Positions 17,893 through 28,300 of a DNA stretch of 64,000 bases are shown here, piece after piece. Positions within the stretch are counted from its first letter, which is position 1. Each line of letters starts with the position of its first letter. Position numbers and translations under genes: made by a program. Under the pieces are notes generated by a model, which was not told where the DNA came from, searched no databases, and saw nothing but the letters and a program-made list of their open reading frames with translations. The DNA comes from JBELHR01 sp049606855 (GTDB lineage: Bacteria; Bacteroidota; Bacteroidia; Flavobacteriales; Flavobacteriaceae), in assembly GCA_049606855.1 (NCBI GenBank), contig JBMYVY010000002.1:186001-250000 (forward strand), in the 5' to 3' direction.

Positions 17893-19680
17893 ATGGGAAA
17901 AACGAATTATATTAGACGGTTTTTAATCTGGCGTTATAGACGCGTTACCGAAACACAATTCAAATACTTTTTAAGCATCATCATCGGATTGGGGTCTGGA
18001 CTAGCAGCAGTAACCCTTAAGAACCTTACCCATTTCATTCAAGAAACTTTAACCAAAGGAATATTTACCGAAATTCAAGCAACGTGGTTTTTTGTATTAC
18101 CCGTTATTGGATTGGCCATCGTTTATTTAATTGCAAAATATCTTATTAAAAAGCCTATCGGACATGGAATTCCGGCAACGCTTTATGCTATTTCAAAAAA
18201 GAAAGGGTTTATGCCCTCTTATCAAATGTGGGCTTCGGTAATCACCGCTCCTATAACTGTAGGATTTGGAGGTTCTGTGGGACTAGAGGGACCAACAGTG
18301 GCGACAGGCTCAGCTTTGGGTTCGAATATCGCGCGAATGTTTCACCTCAATCAAAAAACCAGAACGCTTTTGATTGGATGTGCTGCGGCAGGAGCCATGG
18401 CGAGTATCTTTAAGGCTCCAATTACCGCCATCGTTTTTGCGATCGAGATATTCAGTCTGGACCTAACTATCGCATCGTTGATTCCACTACTATTAGCATC
18501 CATTTCAGCTGTACTGACCTCTTATTTCTTTTTTGGTAATGATTTTTTGTTCCACGTTAGAATTACGGAAGATTTTCAAATCAATGAGGTGGGAATTTAT
18601 TTTATTCTAGGGATTTTCAATGCTTACACTTCAGTATATTTTTCCAAGGTTTATTTTGCCATTGGCAAATGGTTTAAACGATTTAAATCTCCATTTAAAC
18701 GTTTATTAATTGGAGGACTTACATTAGGGGTTATCATCTTTTTTATCCCTCCACTATATGGGGAAGGATACGAAACCATTAATCATGTATTGAGCGGAAA
18801 TATAACTGCAGTTATTGAATCAAATATTTTCGCATTTGAACATCAAACCTTCTGGTATGTCTTCATCCTTTTATTAGGATTAATAGTCTTTAAGGTAATT
18901 GCAATGTCTCTTACCTTTGGAGCGGGAGGAATTGGAGGAGTATTTGCTCCAACTTTATTTACAGGATCAATATCAGGGTTTTTGGTAGCCTATGTGTCGA
19001 ACTATTTTAATATTTTTTCACATCAAGTCGCGATAGGTAATTTTGCAATGGTCGGAATGGCAGGCCTGATGGCTGGGGTTCTTCAAGCACCATTAACAGC
19101 TATTTTCCTTATCGCAGAAATAACTGGAGGCTACGAGTTATTTGTCCCATTAATGATTGTAACAACGACATCTTATTTGATTACAAAGCATTATGTACCT
19201 CATAATATTTACGCCTCAGAATTAGCCAAAAAGGGAGAATTATTAACGCATAACACCGATAATAATGCCTTGTTGATGATGAAAAAAGACCGGATTATAG
19301 AGCGGAATTTTATCAAAATAAATCCTGAAATGAATTTGGGGTCTATGCTTAAAAATGCCGTTAGTAAATCCAACAGAAACATCTTTCCTGTAGTTAATGA
19401 AAATGACGAATTTTTAGGAGTTGTACTGCTCGACGATGTACGTTCGATCATGTTTGACAATAATCTTTATGAGACTGTTCATGTGGAGGAGCTTATGCAT
19501 AATGCCCCAGGTATAATTCATTATGAAGAAGACAACATGCAAAAGATTATGCATAAATTTAAAGTAAGTGGCGCATGGAATCTACCTGTTTTACGACATG
19601 GTAAATACTATGGTTTTATCTCAAAATCAAAATTATTAACTGCTTATAGAAGCAAACTTTTACAAGTATCATCCACATGA
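17893..19680 (+). CDS. ClC chloride channel/transporter with CBS domains
   Basis: The protein has 595 residues. The ClC membrane domain (about 1-430) shows the anion-path motifs GGSVGLEGP near 126 (gating Glu), FKAPITAIVFAIE near 175 (proton-path Glu position) and GAGGIGGVFAP near 344. The cytosolic tail from about 455 holds a CBS pair (IFPVVNENDEFLGVV near 498; GAWNLPVLRHGKYYGFI near 563). The retained gating and internal Glu suggest a Cl-/H+ exchanger. The stop overlaps the next start by 4 nt. Confidence 0.93.
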   Translation: MGKTNYIRRFLIWRYRRVTETQFKYFLSIIIGLGSGLAAVTLKNLTHFIQETLTKGIFTEIQATWFFVLPVIGLAIVYLIAKYLIKKPIGHGIPATLYAISKKKGFMPSYQMWASVITAPITVGFGGSVGLEGPTVATGSALGSNIARMFHLNQKTRTLLIGCAAAGAMASIFKAPITAIVFAIEIFSLDLTIASLIPLLLASISAVLTSYFFFGNDFLFHVRITEDFQINEVGIYFILGIFNAYTSVYFSKVYFAIGKWFKRFKSPFKRLLIGGLTLGVIIFFIPPLYGEGYETINHVLSGNITAVIESNIFAFEHQTFWYVFILLLGLIVFKVIAMSLTFGAGGIGGVFAPTLFTGSISGFLVAYVSNYFNIFSHQVAIGNFAMVGMAGLMAGVLQAPLTAIFLIAEITGGYELFVPLMIVTTTSYLITKHYVPHNIYASELAKKGELLTHNTDNNALLMMKKDRIIERNFIKINPEMNLGSMLKNAVSKSNRNIFPVVNENDEFLGVVLLDDVRSIMFDNNLYETVHVEELMHNAPGIIHYEEDNMQKIMHKFKVSGAWNLPVLRHGKYYGFISKSKLLTAYRSKLLQVSST

Positions 19681-19931
19681 AAATAGCTATTAATATTGTA
19701 CTAGTCATTGTAGTTCTAGTTGTCGCTACTGGATACTTTATGAAATATCAAGGGCAAGAAAATGCCGAAGGAATTATTGGTGTTGGAATTTTGATTATGG
19801 CTTTTGTCCTTATGCCCCTATTCCTGGTTCATCGCTATAAAGGAAAAGATATTAGAAAATATGTAGACGGTATAGATTTGAATAAAATGGAACAGTCCCA
19901 ATATGAAGAGAAAAAAGAGTCTAAAGACTAA
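19677..19931 (+). CDS. Small two-helix membrane protein
   Basis: The protein has 84 residues, no recognised family and two hydrophobic segments (about 4-22 and 33-53), followed by a charged tail (RYKGKDIRKY and a Lys/Glu-rich end). Its ATG overlaps the ClC stop (ATGA), so it is translationally coupled to the channel. It could be an accessory subunit, but that is inference. The 3' end overlaps convergent tadA by 4 nt. Confidence 0.72.
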   Translation: MKIAINIVLVIVVLVVATGYFMKYQGQENAEGIIGVGILIMAFVLMPLFLVHRYKGKDIRKYVDGIDLNKMEQSQYEEKKESKD

Positions 19932-20377
19932 TTCATTCTTCTTTTCAATTGAAAAAACTGCTTGACAAGGGCACTACTTTCTCCCTCCAGAACCCCACCA
20001 ATGACTTGAGTTTTTGGATGTAATTTAGTCCCCAGGGTTTGGTAACCTCTATGCTCATCATAAGCTCCGAAAACAATTTTTCCAATCTGAGTCCAATAAG
20101 AAGCCCCTGCACACATTTGACAAGGTTCCAGAGTAACGTATAAAGCACAATCTTTTAAGTATTTTCCACCTAGAAAATCGGCCGCGGCAGTAAAGGCCTG
20201 CATTTCTGCATGAGCAGTAACGTCATTGAGTTGTTCGGTTAGATTATGAGCTCTTGCGATAACTTGATTGTTCAGTACAATCACAGCCCCAACAGGAACC
20301 TCTCCTTTATTAAAAGCCTGCTTTGCTTCATCTAAGGCTTTTTTCATAAAATATTCGTCATTAAACAACATGTCCAT
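19928..20377 (-). CDS. tadA: tRNA adenosine(34) deaminase / nucleoside deaminase
   Basis: This zinc-dependent deaminase makes inosine at the wobble position of tRNA-Arg(ACG). It has 149 residues with the zinc and catalytic motifs VTAHAEMQAF (HAE) and PCQMCAGASYW (PCxxC). The KKALDEAKQAFNKGEVPVGAV opening is typical of TadA. The start was taken at the ATG at 20377; the in-frame ATG at 20371 (MLFNDEYF) is equally good. The -7 element ends 4 nt before 20377. Confidence 0.9.
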   Translation of the reverse strand: MDMLFNDEYFMKKALDEAKQAFNKGEVPVGAVIVLNNQVIARAHNLTEQLNDVTAHAEMQAFTAAADFLGGKYLKDCALYVTLEPCQMCAGASYWTQIGKIVFGAYDEHRGYQTLGTKLHPKTQVIGGVLEGESSALVKQFFQLKRRMN

Positions 20378-20381
20378 AAAC

Positions 20382-20389
20382 CAAAGGTA
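20382..20389 (-). promoter_or_regulatory. Putative -7 element for tadA, almost touching the start codon
   Basis: The minus strand reads TACCTTTG (exact TAnnTTTG) and ends 4 nt before the ATG at 20377, so the mRNA would have little or no leader. Confidence 0.5.
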
Positions 20390-20402
20390 TCTATTAAAAT
20401 CG

Positions 20403-20410
20403 TAATTTTG
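20403..20410 (+). promoter_or_regulatory. Putative -7 element for dxs, almost touching the start codon
   Basis: It reads TAATTTTG (exact TAnnTTTG) and ends 4 nt before the GTG start of dxs at 20415, again implying a leaderless or near-leaderless mRNA. Confidence 0.5.
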
Positions 20411-20414
20411 TTTT

Positions 20415-22199
20415 GTGGAGTACAAATTCTTACAACATATTAACTCACCGGAGGATTTAAAAGAACTCTCAACTACTCAACTCATGCTGCTTGCAGAAGA
20501 ATTACGTCATTTTGTAATTCATATTGTTGCTGCAAAGGAAGGCCATTTAGGCGCAAGTCTTGGTGTGGTTGAATTGAGTATCGCTCTACATAAGGTTTTC
20601 GATACACCAGAAGATAAGTTAATCTGGGATGTTGGACACCAAGCTTATATCCACAAAATTCTGACAGGAAGAAGAGATCGATTTCATACCAATAGGGAAA
20701 GTGGAGGGCTATCGGGATTCCCGAAAAGAAGCGAAAGTATTTATGATGATTTCGGGACTGGGCATTCCTCAACGAGTATATCTGCTGCACTTGGTATGGC
20801 ACTTGCTTCAAAGCTAAATGGGGATTCTCATAAACAGCATATTGCAGTTATTGGAGATGCGTCAATTGCGTCAGGAATGGCCTTCGAAGCAATGAATCAT
20901 GCCGGAGTTAGTGGGGCAAATATTTTAATCATTCTCAACGACAACGAAATGGGTATTGACCCAAATGTCGGAGCCTTGAAGGATTATTTGACAAAAATCA
21001 AACAAGATACCGATCAAGGGTTACCCAATATTTTTGATCATTTGAATTTGGACTATTTCGGGCCGGTCGATGGTCACGATTTACCGAAACTGATTGGTCA
21101 ATTAGAGCGCTTAAAAGGAATTGAAGGACCTAAGCTCTTGCATCTGGTTACGACAAAAGGAAAGGGTTTAAGTCAAGCTGAAAGAGATCAAGTTACCTAT
21201 CATGCTCCAGGCAAATTCGACCCAGAAACTGGAGACTTGATCCGAAAAACATCGCTTGAAAAGAGAACAAAATTTCAGGATATCTTTGGAAAAACTCTCG
21301 TTGATCTTGGGTTGAAAAATGATAAAATAATAGGAATTACACCGGCGATGCCAACGGGTTCTTCATTAAAATATTTTATTGAAGTTTTCCCTGAAAGATC
21401 ATATGATGTTGGAATTTCTGAGCAACATGCAGTAACGCTTGCGGCTGGATTTGCTACTCAAGGATTCAAACCCTTTTGTGCGATATATTCAACTTTTTTG
21501 CAAAGAGCCTATGATCAAATTATACATGATGTGGCCCTACAAAATCTACCCGTTATCTTCTGTGTTGATCGTGCAGGTTTGGTGGGTCAAGACGGTCCTA
21601 CCCACCATGGAGTATTTGATTTGGCATTTTTGAGAACGATTCCAAATTTGGTAATTTATGCTCCTGCAAGCGCTTATGATTTGAGAAATATACTTTATAC
21701 GGCGAGTCTCGATAATTTCAAAAAACCTATTTTGATTAGATATCCAAGAGGATATGCCGAAGAAGTTAAATGGCAAAGAGCCTTTAAAAAAATCGCATTT
21801 GGAAAAGCCTATTATAAGCAAACGGGTAAGGATATTGCTTTGATAGGAGTAGGAGCCACAAACTATGATATTTCCGATGCTTTAAAGGATTTTCCTGAGG
21901 ATTCATACACGCACCTATTATTGACTTATGTGAAGCCTTTAGATTTCAAGAAACTGAAGGATATTTACCTGAATCACAATACTATTATAATTGTTGAAGA
22001 CGGTGCTGAAATGGGCGGGGTCGGCTCGGCTATTTTGGAATACTTTTCAACCCTTCATTCCTATTCTCAGCCTGAAATTATACTAAAAGGAATACCTGAT
22101 AAATTTATTGAGCATGGCAAAACAGAAGAATTAAAAAAATCAATTAATTTAGATGCTGAATCCTTAAAGAATTTAATACTCCAAAAGCGCACTAAATAA
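20415..22199 (+). CDS. dxs: 1-deoxy-D-xylulose-5-phosphate synthase
   Basis: DXS condenses pyruvate and glyceraldehyde 3-phosphate, the first step of the MEP isoprenoid pathway, using thiamine diphosphate. The 594-residue protein shows EGHLGASLGVVELSIALH near 41, the ThDP motif GDASIASG through LNDN near 145-175, and the pyrimidine domain DVGISEQHAVTLAAGFA near 331 and DRAGLVGQDGPTHHG near 385. A GTG start at 20415 is chosen because the conserved INSPEDLKEL segment follows and no ATG precedes it. Confidence 0.95.
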   Translation: MEYKFLQHINSPEDLKELSTTQLMLLAEELRHFVIHIVAAKEGHLGASLGVVELSIALHKVFDTPEDKLIWDVGHQAYIHKILTGRRDRFHTNRESGGLSGFPKRSESIYDDFGTGHSSTSISAALGMALASKLNGDSHKQHIAVIGDASIASGMAFEAMNHAGVSGANILIILNDNEMGIDPNVGALKDYLTKIKQDTDQGLPNIFDHLNLDYFGPVDGHDLPKLIGQLERLKGIEGPKLLHLVTTKGKGLSQAERDQVTYHAPGKFDPETGDLIRKTSLEKRTKFQDIFGKTLVDLGLKNDKIIGITPAMPTGSSLKYFIEVFPERSYDVGISEQHAVTLAAGFATQGFKPFCAIYSTFLQRAYDQIIHDVALQNLPVIFCVDRAGLVGQDGPTHHGVFDLAFLRTIPNLVIYAPASAYDLRNILYTASLDNFKKPILIRYPRGYAEEVKWQRAFKKIAFGKAYYKQTGKDIALIGVGATNYDISDALKDFPEDSYTHLLLTYVKPLDFKKLKDIYLNHNTIIIVEDGAEMGGVGSAILEYFSTLHSYSQPEIILKGIPDKFIEHGKTEELKKSINLDAESLKNLILQKRTK

Positions 22200-22201
22200 G
22201 A

Positions 22202-23629
22202 ATGAAAATTTATCCCCTTTTAATACTTGTCTTGCTGATTTCATGGAATGGGTCTGCTCAGGAAAAGGACACCATTTGGTTGGATTTAAAAGGGTACAAA
22301 TACTTTTCATTTGGGAAACAAGATGGAGACACCATACATCCAAGACACAAAAAGGAATGGTGTTTTACTTTGATTAAACCTGAAGACAAAACATCCAGTA
22401 GAGACAGTTTAGATATTTCTTTATTGAAATTAGAAGGAACTTTGACTTTGGATAATTTTAAATATCGAGAATTAGATTCAATCAAGAACATAGAAGTTAA
22501 GGGATTGAACGATATCAATATGTACCAAGCTCAATTGGATAGCTTAGAACAAAAGATAGCGCTTGATTCACTGACATACTTGGCTCAAGAAATGAGATTT
22601 AACAGATTGGATAGCCTAATTAAAAAGGAAGAACAATTAAAACCAAAATTTTGCTTTAGTGAAGTCAATAGGGGATATCAGGAACCGCTGTCATTTCCCG
22701 AACCACATGGCTTAAATATCAGTTATAACATCAAGATTAGTGAGCTTGCCAATGAGCGAAATACTGCTTTTCGAAACCGTTGGAAAAACGTCAATAGCTT
22801 TACAGTTTTAATTAACCAAAATGCATTCAGTAATTGGAATGCAGGGGGTGAAAATTCAATTTCTACTATATTTAGAGGACATTTTGAACGGGATTATCGC
22901 TTTGAATTTATTATTTGGGAAAATGATTTGAGATTTGGGATTGGTTTTAATCAAGAAAGGGAAAATGCAATTCGTAAAACAGAGGATTTATTTGAATTCA
23001 ACTCTACTTTTGGTTTTAGAACAAATTTAATTTCTAATTGGTATTATTCAGCAAATATGAACTTTAGGACTCAATTTGCGGACGGTTATAATTATCCCGA
23101 TACTGAAAACCCTATCTCTCGATTAATGGCTCCAGCTTATTTTATGTTGGGAGTTGGTGCTGGATATGCTTCAAAAGACCAAAATTCTTCCTTGTATTTT
23201 TCTCCAGTAACAAACAAAACCACCTTCGTACTCGATCAAACTCTTGCAAATGCAGGATCATTCGGTGTAACTGGAGCAATTTACGACGAAGATGGCAACC
23301 TTCTAACTCCAGGACAAACAAAAAGAACTGAAATGGGGATTTTGGTTCAAGGGAGAAATCAACTTCAAATAGTTCAGAATGTGATCATGAAAAATGAGTT
23401 AAGACTCTACACGGATTATGTGAATAATTTTGGAAATATTGATGTGGATTGGAACCTCAATGTAGATTTTATTGTTAATCGATTTATCAAAGCTAATTTC
23501 GGAACGAGATTTATCTACGATGATGACATTGATACTTTTGAGACAAATGATGAAGGGATAGAAATAAACGAAGGCCCAAAATTGCAGATTAAACAATTAT
23601 TAGGCCTTGGTTTAATATATTCTTTTTAG
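22202..23629 (+). CDS. DUF3078 domain-containing outer-membrane-like protein
   Basis: The protein has 475 residues with a signal peptide (MKIYPLLILVLLISWNGSAQ). A polar region with a coiled-coil-like stretch (QLDSLEQKIALDSL) is followed by the DUF3078 hallmark NQNAFSNWNAGGENSIS near 200. The rest consists of amphipathic aromatic strands typical of a beta-barrel, ending GLGLIYSF. The function is unknown. The gene starts 2 nt after dxs and is probably co-transcribed with it. Confidence 0.82.
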   Translation: MKIYPLLILVLLISWNGSAQEKDTIWLDLKGYKYFSFGKQDGDTIHPRHKKEWCFTLIKPEDKTSSRDSLDISLLKLEGTLTLDNFKYRELDSIKNIEVKGLNDINMYQAQLDSLEQKIALDSLTYLAQEMRFNRLDSLIKKEEQLKPKFCFSEVNRGYQEPLSFPEPHGLNISYNIKISELANERNTAFRNRWKNVNSFTVLINQNAFSNWNAGGENSISTIFRGHFERDYRFEFIIWENDLRFGIGFNQERENAIRKTEDLFEFNSTFGFRTNLISNWYYSANMNFRTQFADGYNYPDTENPISRLMAPAYFMLGVGAGYASKDQNSSLYFSPVTNKTTFVLDQTLANAGSFGVTGAIYDEDGNLLTPGQTKRTEMGILVQGRNQLQIVQNVIMKNELRLYTDYVNNFGNIDVDWNLNVDFIVNRFIKANFGTRFIYDDDIDTFETNDEGIEINEGPKLQIKQLLGLGLIYSF

Positions 23630-23636
23630 CTATAAA

Positions 23637-24452
23637 CTAAGCTCTAGCTACAAATTCTTCAACGATATTTGAAAGGAGTTCACCAGATTGTTCTGCTACT
23701 TCTTGAACCTCTTCATGAGAAACCTCAACAACTTGTCCATCGACACCTAAATCCGTTATCACAGATGCACCCATACAATCCATTCCCATGTGTTTGGCCA
23801 CGATAACCTCAGGCACTGTACTCATTCCCACTGCATCCGCACCAAGGTTAAATACCATTTTATATTCTGCCGGTGTTTCAAAAGTCGGTCCTTGCAATGC
23901 CATATAAATTCCTTTTTGAACAGGAATCTCTAAATCATTTGCTACTTGTTCAGCAAGTCTTAGCATTTCTTGATTGTATGATTCATGCATGTCAACAAAT
24001 CGAGGTCCAAATCTAGTATCATTATTTCCTCTTAGAGGATGTTCTGGCATCATATTTATATGATCAGTAATCAACATAATATCGCCAACTGAAAACTTTG
24101 GGTTAACGCCACCAGATGCATTTGAAACTATAAGCTTTTGAATTCCCATAGCTTTCATAACGCGAATTGGAAACACGGTTTCTTGTATGGACCAGCCTTC
24201 GTAATAATGGAATCTTCCACGCATGGCCAAAACCAATTTTCCAGAAAGTTTTCCAAATATCAATTCTCCTGCATGCCCCTCAACTGTAGATACTGGAAAG
24301 TTTGGGATTTCCTCATACGACAGTCGATTAATTATATCAATTTTTTCAACTAAACCGCCCAATCCTGAACCAAGAACGATTCCAAATTCTGGATTATTCA
24401 TTCCAAAGTCTTTTAAAAATCGGGCAGTTTGTTGAGTCTTATTCCACATCAT
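23637..24452 (-). CDS. Purine-nucleoside phosphorylase (trimeric type)
   Basis: The enzyme phosphorolyses purine nucleosides to base and ribose 1-phosphate. The 271-residue protein carries the phosphate loop GSGLGGLVEKI near 28, GRFHYYEGW near 79, VSNASGGVN near 110 and the purine-pocket Glu in LQGPTFETPAEY near 185. The usual TN of the purine pocket is TD here (ASVITDLG near 234). In human PNP the equivalent Asn-to-Asp change admits adenosine, so the specificity may not be limited to 6-oxopurines. Confidence 0.92.
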   Translation of the reverse strand: MMWNKTQQTARFLKDFGMNNPEFGIVLGSGLGGLVEKIDIINRLSYEEIPNFPVSTVEGHAGELIFGKLSGKLVLAMRGRFHYYEGWSIQETVFPIRVMKAMGIQKLIVSNASGGVNPKFSVGDIMLITDHINMMPEHPLRGNNDTRFGPRFVDMHESYNQEMLRLAEQVANDLEIPVQKGIYMALQGPTFETPAEYKMVFNLGADAVGMSTVPEVIVAKHMGMDCMGASVITDLGVDGQVVEVSHEEVQEVAEQSGELLSNIVEEFVARA

Positions 24453-24475
24453 TTTGTCTTAGAGTTTTAGCCTAA

Positions 24476-24483
24476 CAAAGGTA
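24476..24483 (-). promoter_or_regulatory. Putative -7 promoter element for the nucleoside phosphorylase
   Basis: The minus strand reads TACCTTTG (exact TAnnTTTG), 23 nt before the start codon, in the short gap after the PorP/SprF gene. Confidence 0.45.
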
Positions 24484-25362
24484 CTAAAACTTAATCTTCA
24501 ACACAACTTCATGACTCCCATCATCATAATTTTGGAAGTCTCCTTGAGATGCATTATATCCATACCCAATATCCAAGATATCCTTAACATGGATTAAAGC
24601 ATAGCCCGTAACACGCTCATCTAATCGATAAATCACACCAGCTTCTACAAGTTTATAAATATCAAAACCACCAATCAAATCTACTGTTGAGGTTTCATTT
24701 TGAAACCTTGTATAAACAGCTGGTTTAAAAACTAGGTTTGTTCCGAGGTTTAAATCTGCTCCGGCTCCAATATAGGTAGCCATTTGGCTTTGCCCCTCAA
24801 CAGACACATCGGTGTCTCCTTCCAATTGATATTGATCTCCCCCTATGAAATTTGGAATACTAAAATGTAAGAAATAACTTTTTCCTTGAAGCAAAACACC
24901 TGCTCCAAATACCGGATTTGTTATGCTTTCACTCGCTCCAAACAAAGGGTCATTGGGGTCATTTATGATAATATCAGAAAAATCTACTGAAACAAAATTT
25001 GCTCCCGCTTTCACTCCAAAAAACAAATTAGTTTGATCCGACAATTGAACTTTATACGAAGCATCCAATGTCGCCATAGTTTCTCCTTTAACGAAAACTT
25101 GATCATTTACCACACTTACACCTAAGCCAAAATTACCTCCTAAGTCCAAAGAGGCACTTCCTCCTTGAGCTTCAGGTCCATCCTCAATTCCAGCGGTTTT
25201 GAAGTTAAAATTCACTTCACTACCATTAGCCCCTGCATAAGCGGGATTAATCATGTTCATATTGAACTTGTAAAGTGAAAAACCTGGGTCTTGTTGAGCA
25301 AAAGCACTCAAGCCTCCCAAAAATAAAAAAACGTTTATTAATATATATTTTCTCATGTCCAT
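24484..25362 (-). CDS. PorP/SprF family type IX secretion membrane protein
   Basis: The protein has 292 residues with a signal peptide (ILINVFLFLGGLSAFAQQ). The family opening DPGFSLYKFNMNMINPAYAG near 25 is followed by beta-barrel strands and the closing HEVVLKIKF. PorP/SprF proteins are outer-membrane partners that hold or anchor type B sorted cargo of the type IX system. Its gene begins 3 nt after such a cargo gene, which fits a dedicated pair. Met1 and Met3 are both possible starts. Confidence 0.88.
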   Translation of the reverse strand: MDMRKYILINVFLFLGGLSAFAQQDPGFSLYKFNMNMINPAYAGANGSEVNFNFKTAGIEDGPEAQGGSASLDLGGNFGLGVSVVNDQVFVKGETMATLDASYKVQLSDQTNLFFGVKAGANFVSVDFSDIIINDPNDPLFGASESITNPVFGAGVLLQGKSYFLHFSIPNFIGGDQYQLEGDTDVSVEGQSQMATYIGAGADLNLGTNLVFKPAVYTRFQNETSTVDLIGGFDIYKLVEAGVIYRLDERVTGYALIHVKDILDIGYGYNASQGDFQNYDDGSHEVVLKIKF

Positions 25363-25365
25363 GGT

Positions 25366-28300
25366 TTAATAATTAATGTAAAGCCATCCTGTTTTAACCG
25401 ATGCAGCTTCATACTTAAAGTTAATTGGCTCTCCTGTACTCAATTGGAAATAATAGGAACCAACAGGGACTCTACCTGAGTTATTTATCGAGTTACTACC
25501 ATCCCACATATTATCATATGGAGCCATTTCATAGACTTTTCGACCATTTTGATCAAAGACTACAACTTCGGCCTCAGGGTACATCTCGGTCAAGTAAGGA
25601 ATCGACCAATAATCATTTACTCCATCACCATTTGGCGAAAATCCAGTTGGAACCGATTGAGTAAAGGTAATTACGTCATCACAAACATCCCCAATCCCAT
25701 CCTGATCAACGTCCAATTGATCTGGGTTATAAGTGATTTCACAATTATCTACCTCGTTCGAAATTAAATCTCCATCAACGTCATCGTCACAAATATCTCC
25801 AATACCATCTCCATCAATATCTGATTGGGTGGGGTTGGGTTCGAATTCACAATTATCAATTGTGTTATCAACACCGTCACCATCAATATCTAAATCACAA
25901 GGATCTCCGATTCCGTCGCCATCCATGTCTTCCTGGTCAGGATTAGCTACAAAAGGACAGTTATCATCCTTATTAAGTAAACCATCTCCATCAGAATCTA
26001 CATTTTCATCATATTCGAAATTTCCTGTAAAAATACCTCGACCATAGGTAGTTGCCATAACTTTAAAGTCAATTGTACGAGATTGTAAATCCGTGATTTT
26101 CACATCGCTCATTCCGTTGTAAGACTGCACCCAAGTTGGGTTCGAATCCGACCAGTTTTCAGTTCTCCAAACTCCAAGTTCTGTCCCTAAAATTACTTCT
26201 TCACCATTCACTGGGTTTGGTAAAATTGCTTTAACAGGAATATCTGGTAAATCACCTTCTTTTGACGACCAGGTATCTCCTCCATTTGTTGTATACCAAA
26301 CACTTATAACCCCATAGTTGTGAAAAGTCACATAAATTTCGTCCTCGCTCTTTCCAAATTCTACATCTGAAATCGAACCAACAAAATTCGAATTACTTAT
26401 TTTTTCCCAAGTTGGACTTAGGTTTGCCGCAGTCAACTTCAAAAGATTTCCATCTTCTAAACCAACAAATAAATTGGTTTGATTCGTAGTAAAAGGAGAG
26501 GCCTTTAAAGCTGTTGGTGAAGCGGTAAGCAAACTGTTTGTCAAAGCTGCTTTCGTTGCTGAACCTCCTGCTGGGATTCCAGTTAAATTAGAATATCTGT
26601 AAATTTGATAATTGGCATTTGTCCCATTCATATAGAGAACATCCATATTTGAATCAAGGGCTCCAGGACTAATAAAATCACCATCATTATTATTATCATT
26701 ATTCACCGATCTCCATGCACCTACATTAAAGTCATAGAGGCTGATAATATTATTGTAAACATAATTTGTAATTAAATAATCATTCCCAACTTGATCAACA
26801 AAGCAGTATCCTCCATCTCCACCACTGATATCAATAGACGAGTCTGGCCCAGTTTCAGATGGTCCTGAGAAATAAGGCGTTCCATTATCCTGAGTTCCTC
26901 CCAAGAAATACTCATCTTCCGGATCGGGAGTAATTGCGCCGTAATAGAACTGAGTTACATTGTAGTTGTTATTTCTTACCAACATACCATTCTCTCCTTC
27001 TAAATTTGATAAATCTGGAGCCAAATACATCCCTCCATCATTACCAATTACCGCTCTGTTTGAATCATTTGGATCAAAAACCCAAACGTGTTGATCTGCA
27101 TGAACCCTCGGAATATCGAGATCAGCCAAATTATTATTATTTGACCATTTTGATATTTGAGTATATGTAGTTCCTCCATCCATTGACTTAAATAAGTCAA
27201 TCCCTCCTAGATAAACCTCTTGGTCATTGCTAGGATTCATTTCAATAACTAAATCATAAAAGGCTTGTCCTCTCGCGAAATCGTCTGCAGGAATACCATT
27301 ATCCGCATCGTTAGGAATAGGCATTTCTTCATAAGTAGCAAATCCATCTGTAGATTTATATACTTTAGTTTTTCCACTAGCATTAACCAATGCCATAATC
27401 AGATTAGTATCAATATTTGATATTTCTATTTCCGTCCTGTTGACTCCTGGTATTTTTACAACCTCTGCAAAAGATACTCCATCCTCACTTTTAAAAATTC
27501 GTCCTCCTGAATCTCCGAAATAATTTGAAGTTGTAGCAAGCCAGATATTATTGTCTTTGTCCAATTCGAAATCATTGGGCTGATCTTGACGTCCTGAACT
27601 ATTATTTGGCAGGGTCATATACTCCCATGAGTCTCCACCATCTAAACTTCTATATACTCCGTATTCATCTGTATCTCCCAAAAAGGCAGGAATTCGTGTT
27701 CCATCCATGTAAAAGGATCCATCTCCAAAGAAACTAGCTCCTACTGCTGCATAAAGTGCAGTAGCTCCTCCGTCGTTTCTAGCAACAATATCTTGAACAA
27801 AATATTTCCCAGGAATAATGTACTGACTTCCTGTTTGTGTTGGTCCCGATCGACCACCAAACACATGTTCCCAGGTTGTACCCCCATCCTGACTTCTATA
27901 TATTCCGTTTCCTGTTACTGATCCAGAAGTATATAATTCTCCTGTTCCAATAAACCAATTCATAGAATTATTTGGGTCTACAGTAATTGATGAAACGGAC
28001 ATATTACCCGGAACATCTTCAACTAGCTGCCAAGCCTCATTCTCATCGGTAATATCATTATTGAACCAAAGTCCACCACTTACTCCTCCTGCAAATACTC
28101 TATTATTTGAAACGTCGTTAGGGTCAAAAAGCGCAGCACGAGTTCTTCCACCCACATTATTTGGACCACGTTCAATCCATGGAATATCCTCTGCTTGTCC
28201 TGGAACTCTTCCTTGTAGTTTTCTTCTTTCAATAAGTTTGTCCTGAGTTTCTGCTAGTTTTTCAGGGGTTGGATAACCCAAAGTTGGGTTCATGTTTAAG

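Noticed and set aside
20482..20811. Minus-strand reading frame of 109 codons
   Set aside because: It is antisense to the conserved ThDP region of dxs, with low-complexity composition and no recognisable motif.
25733..26047. Plus-strand reading frame of 104 codons, rich in Ser and Pro
   Set aside because: It is antisense to the calcium-binding type 3 repeats; its repetitive look is a by-product of the Asp/Gly repeat codons.
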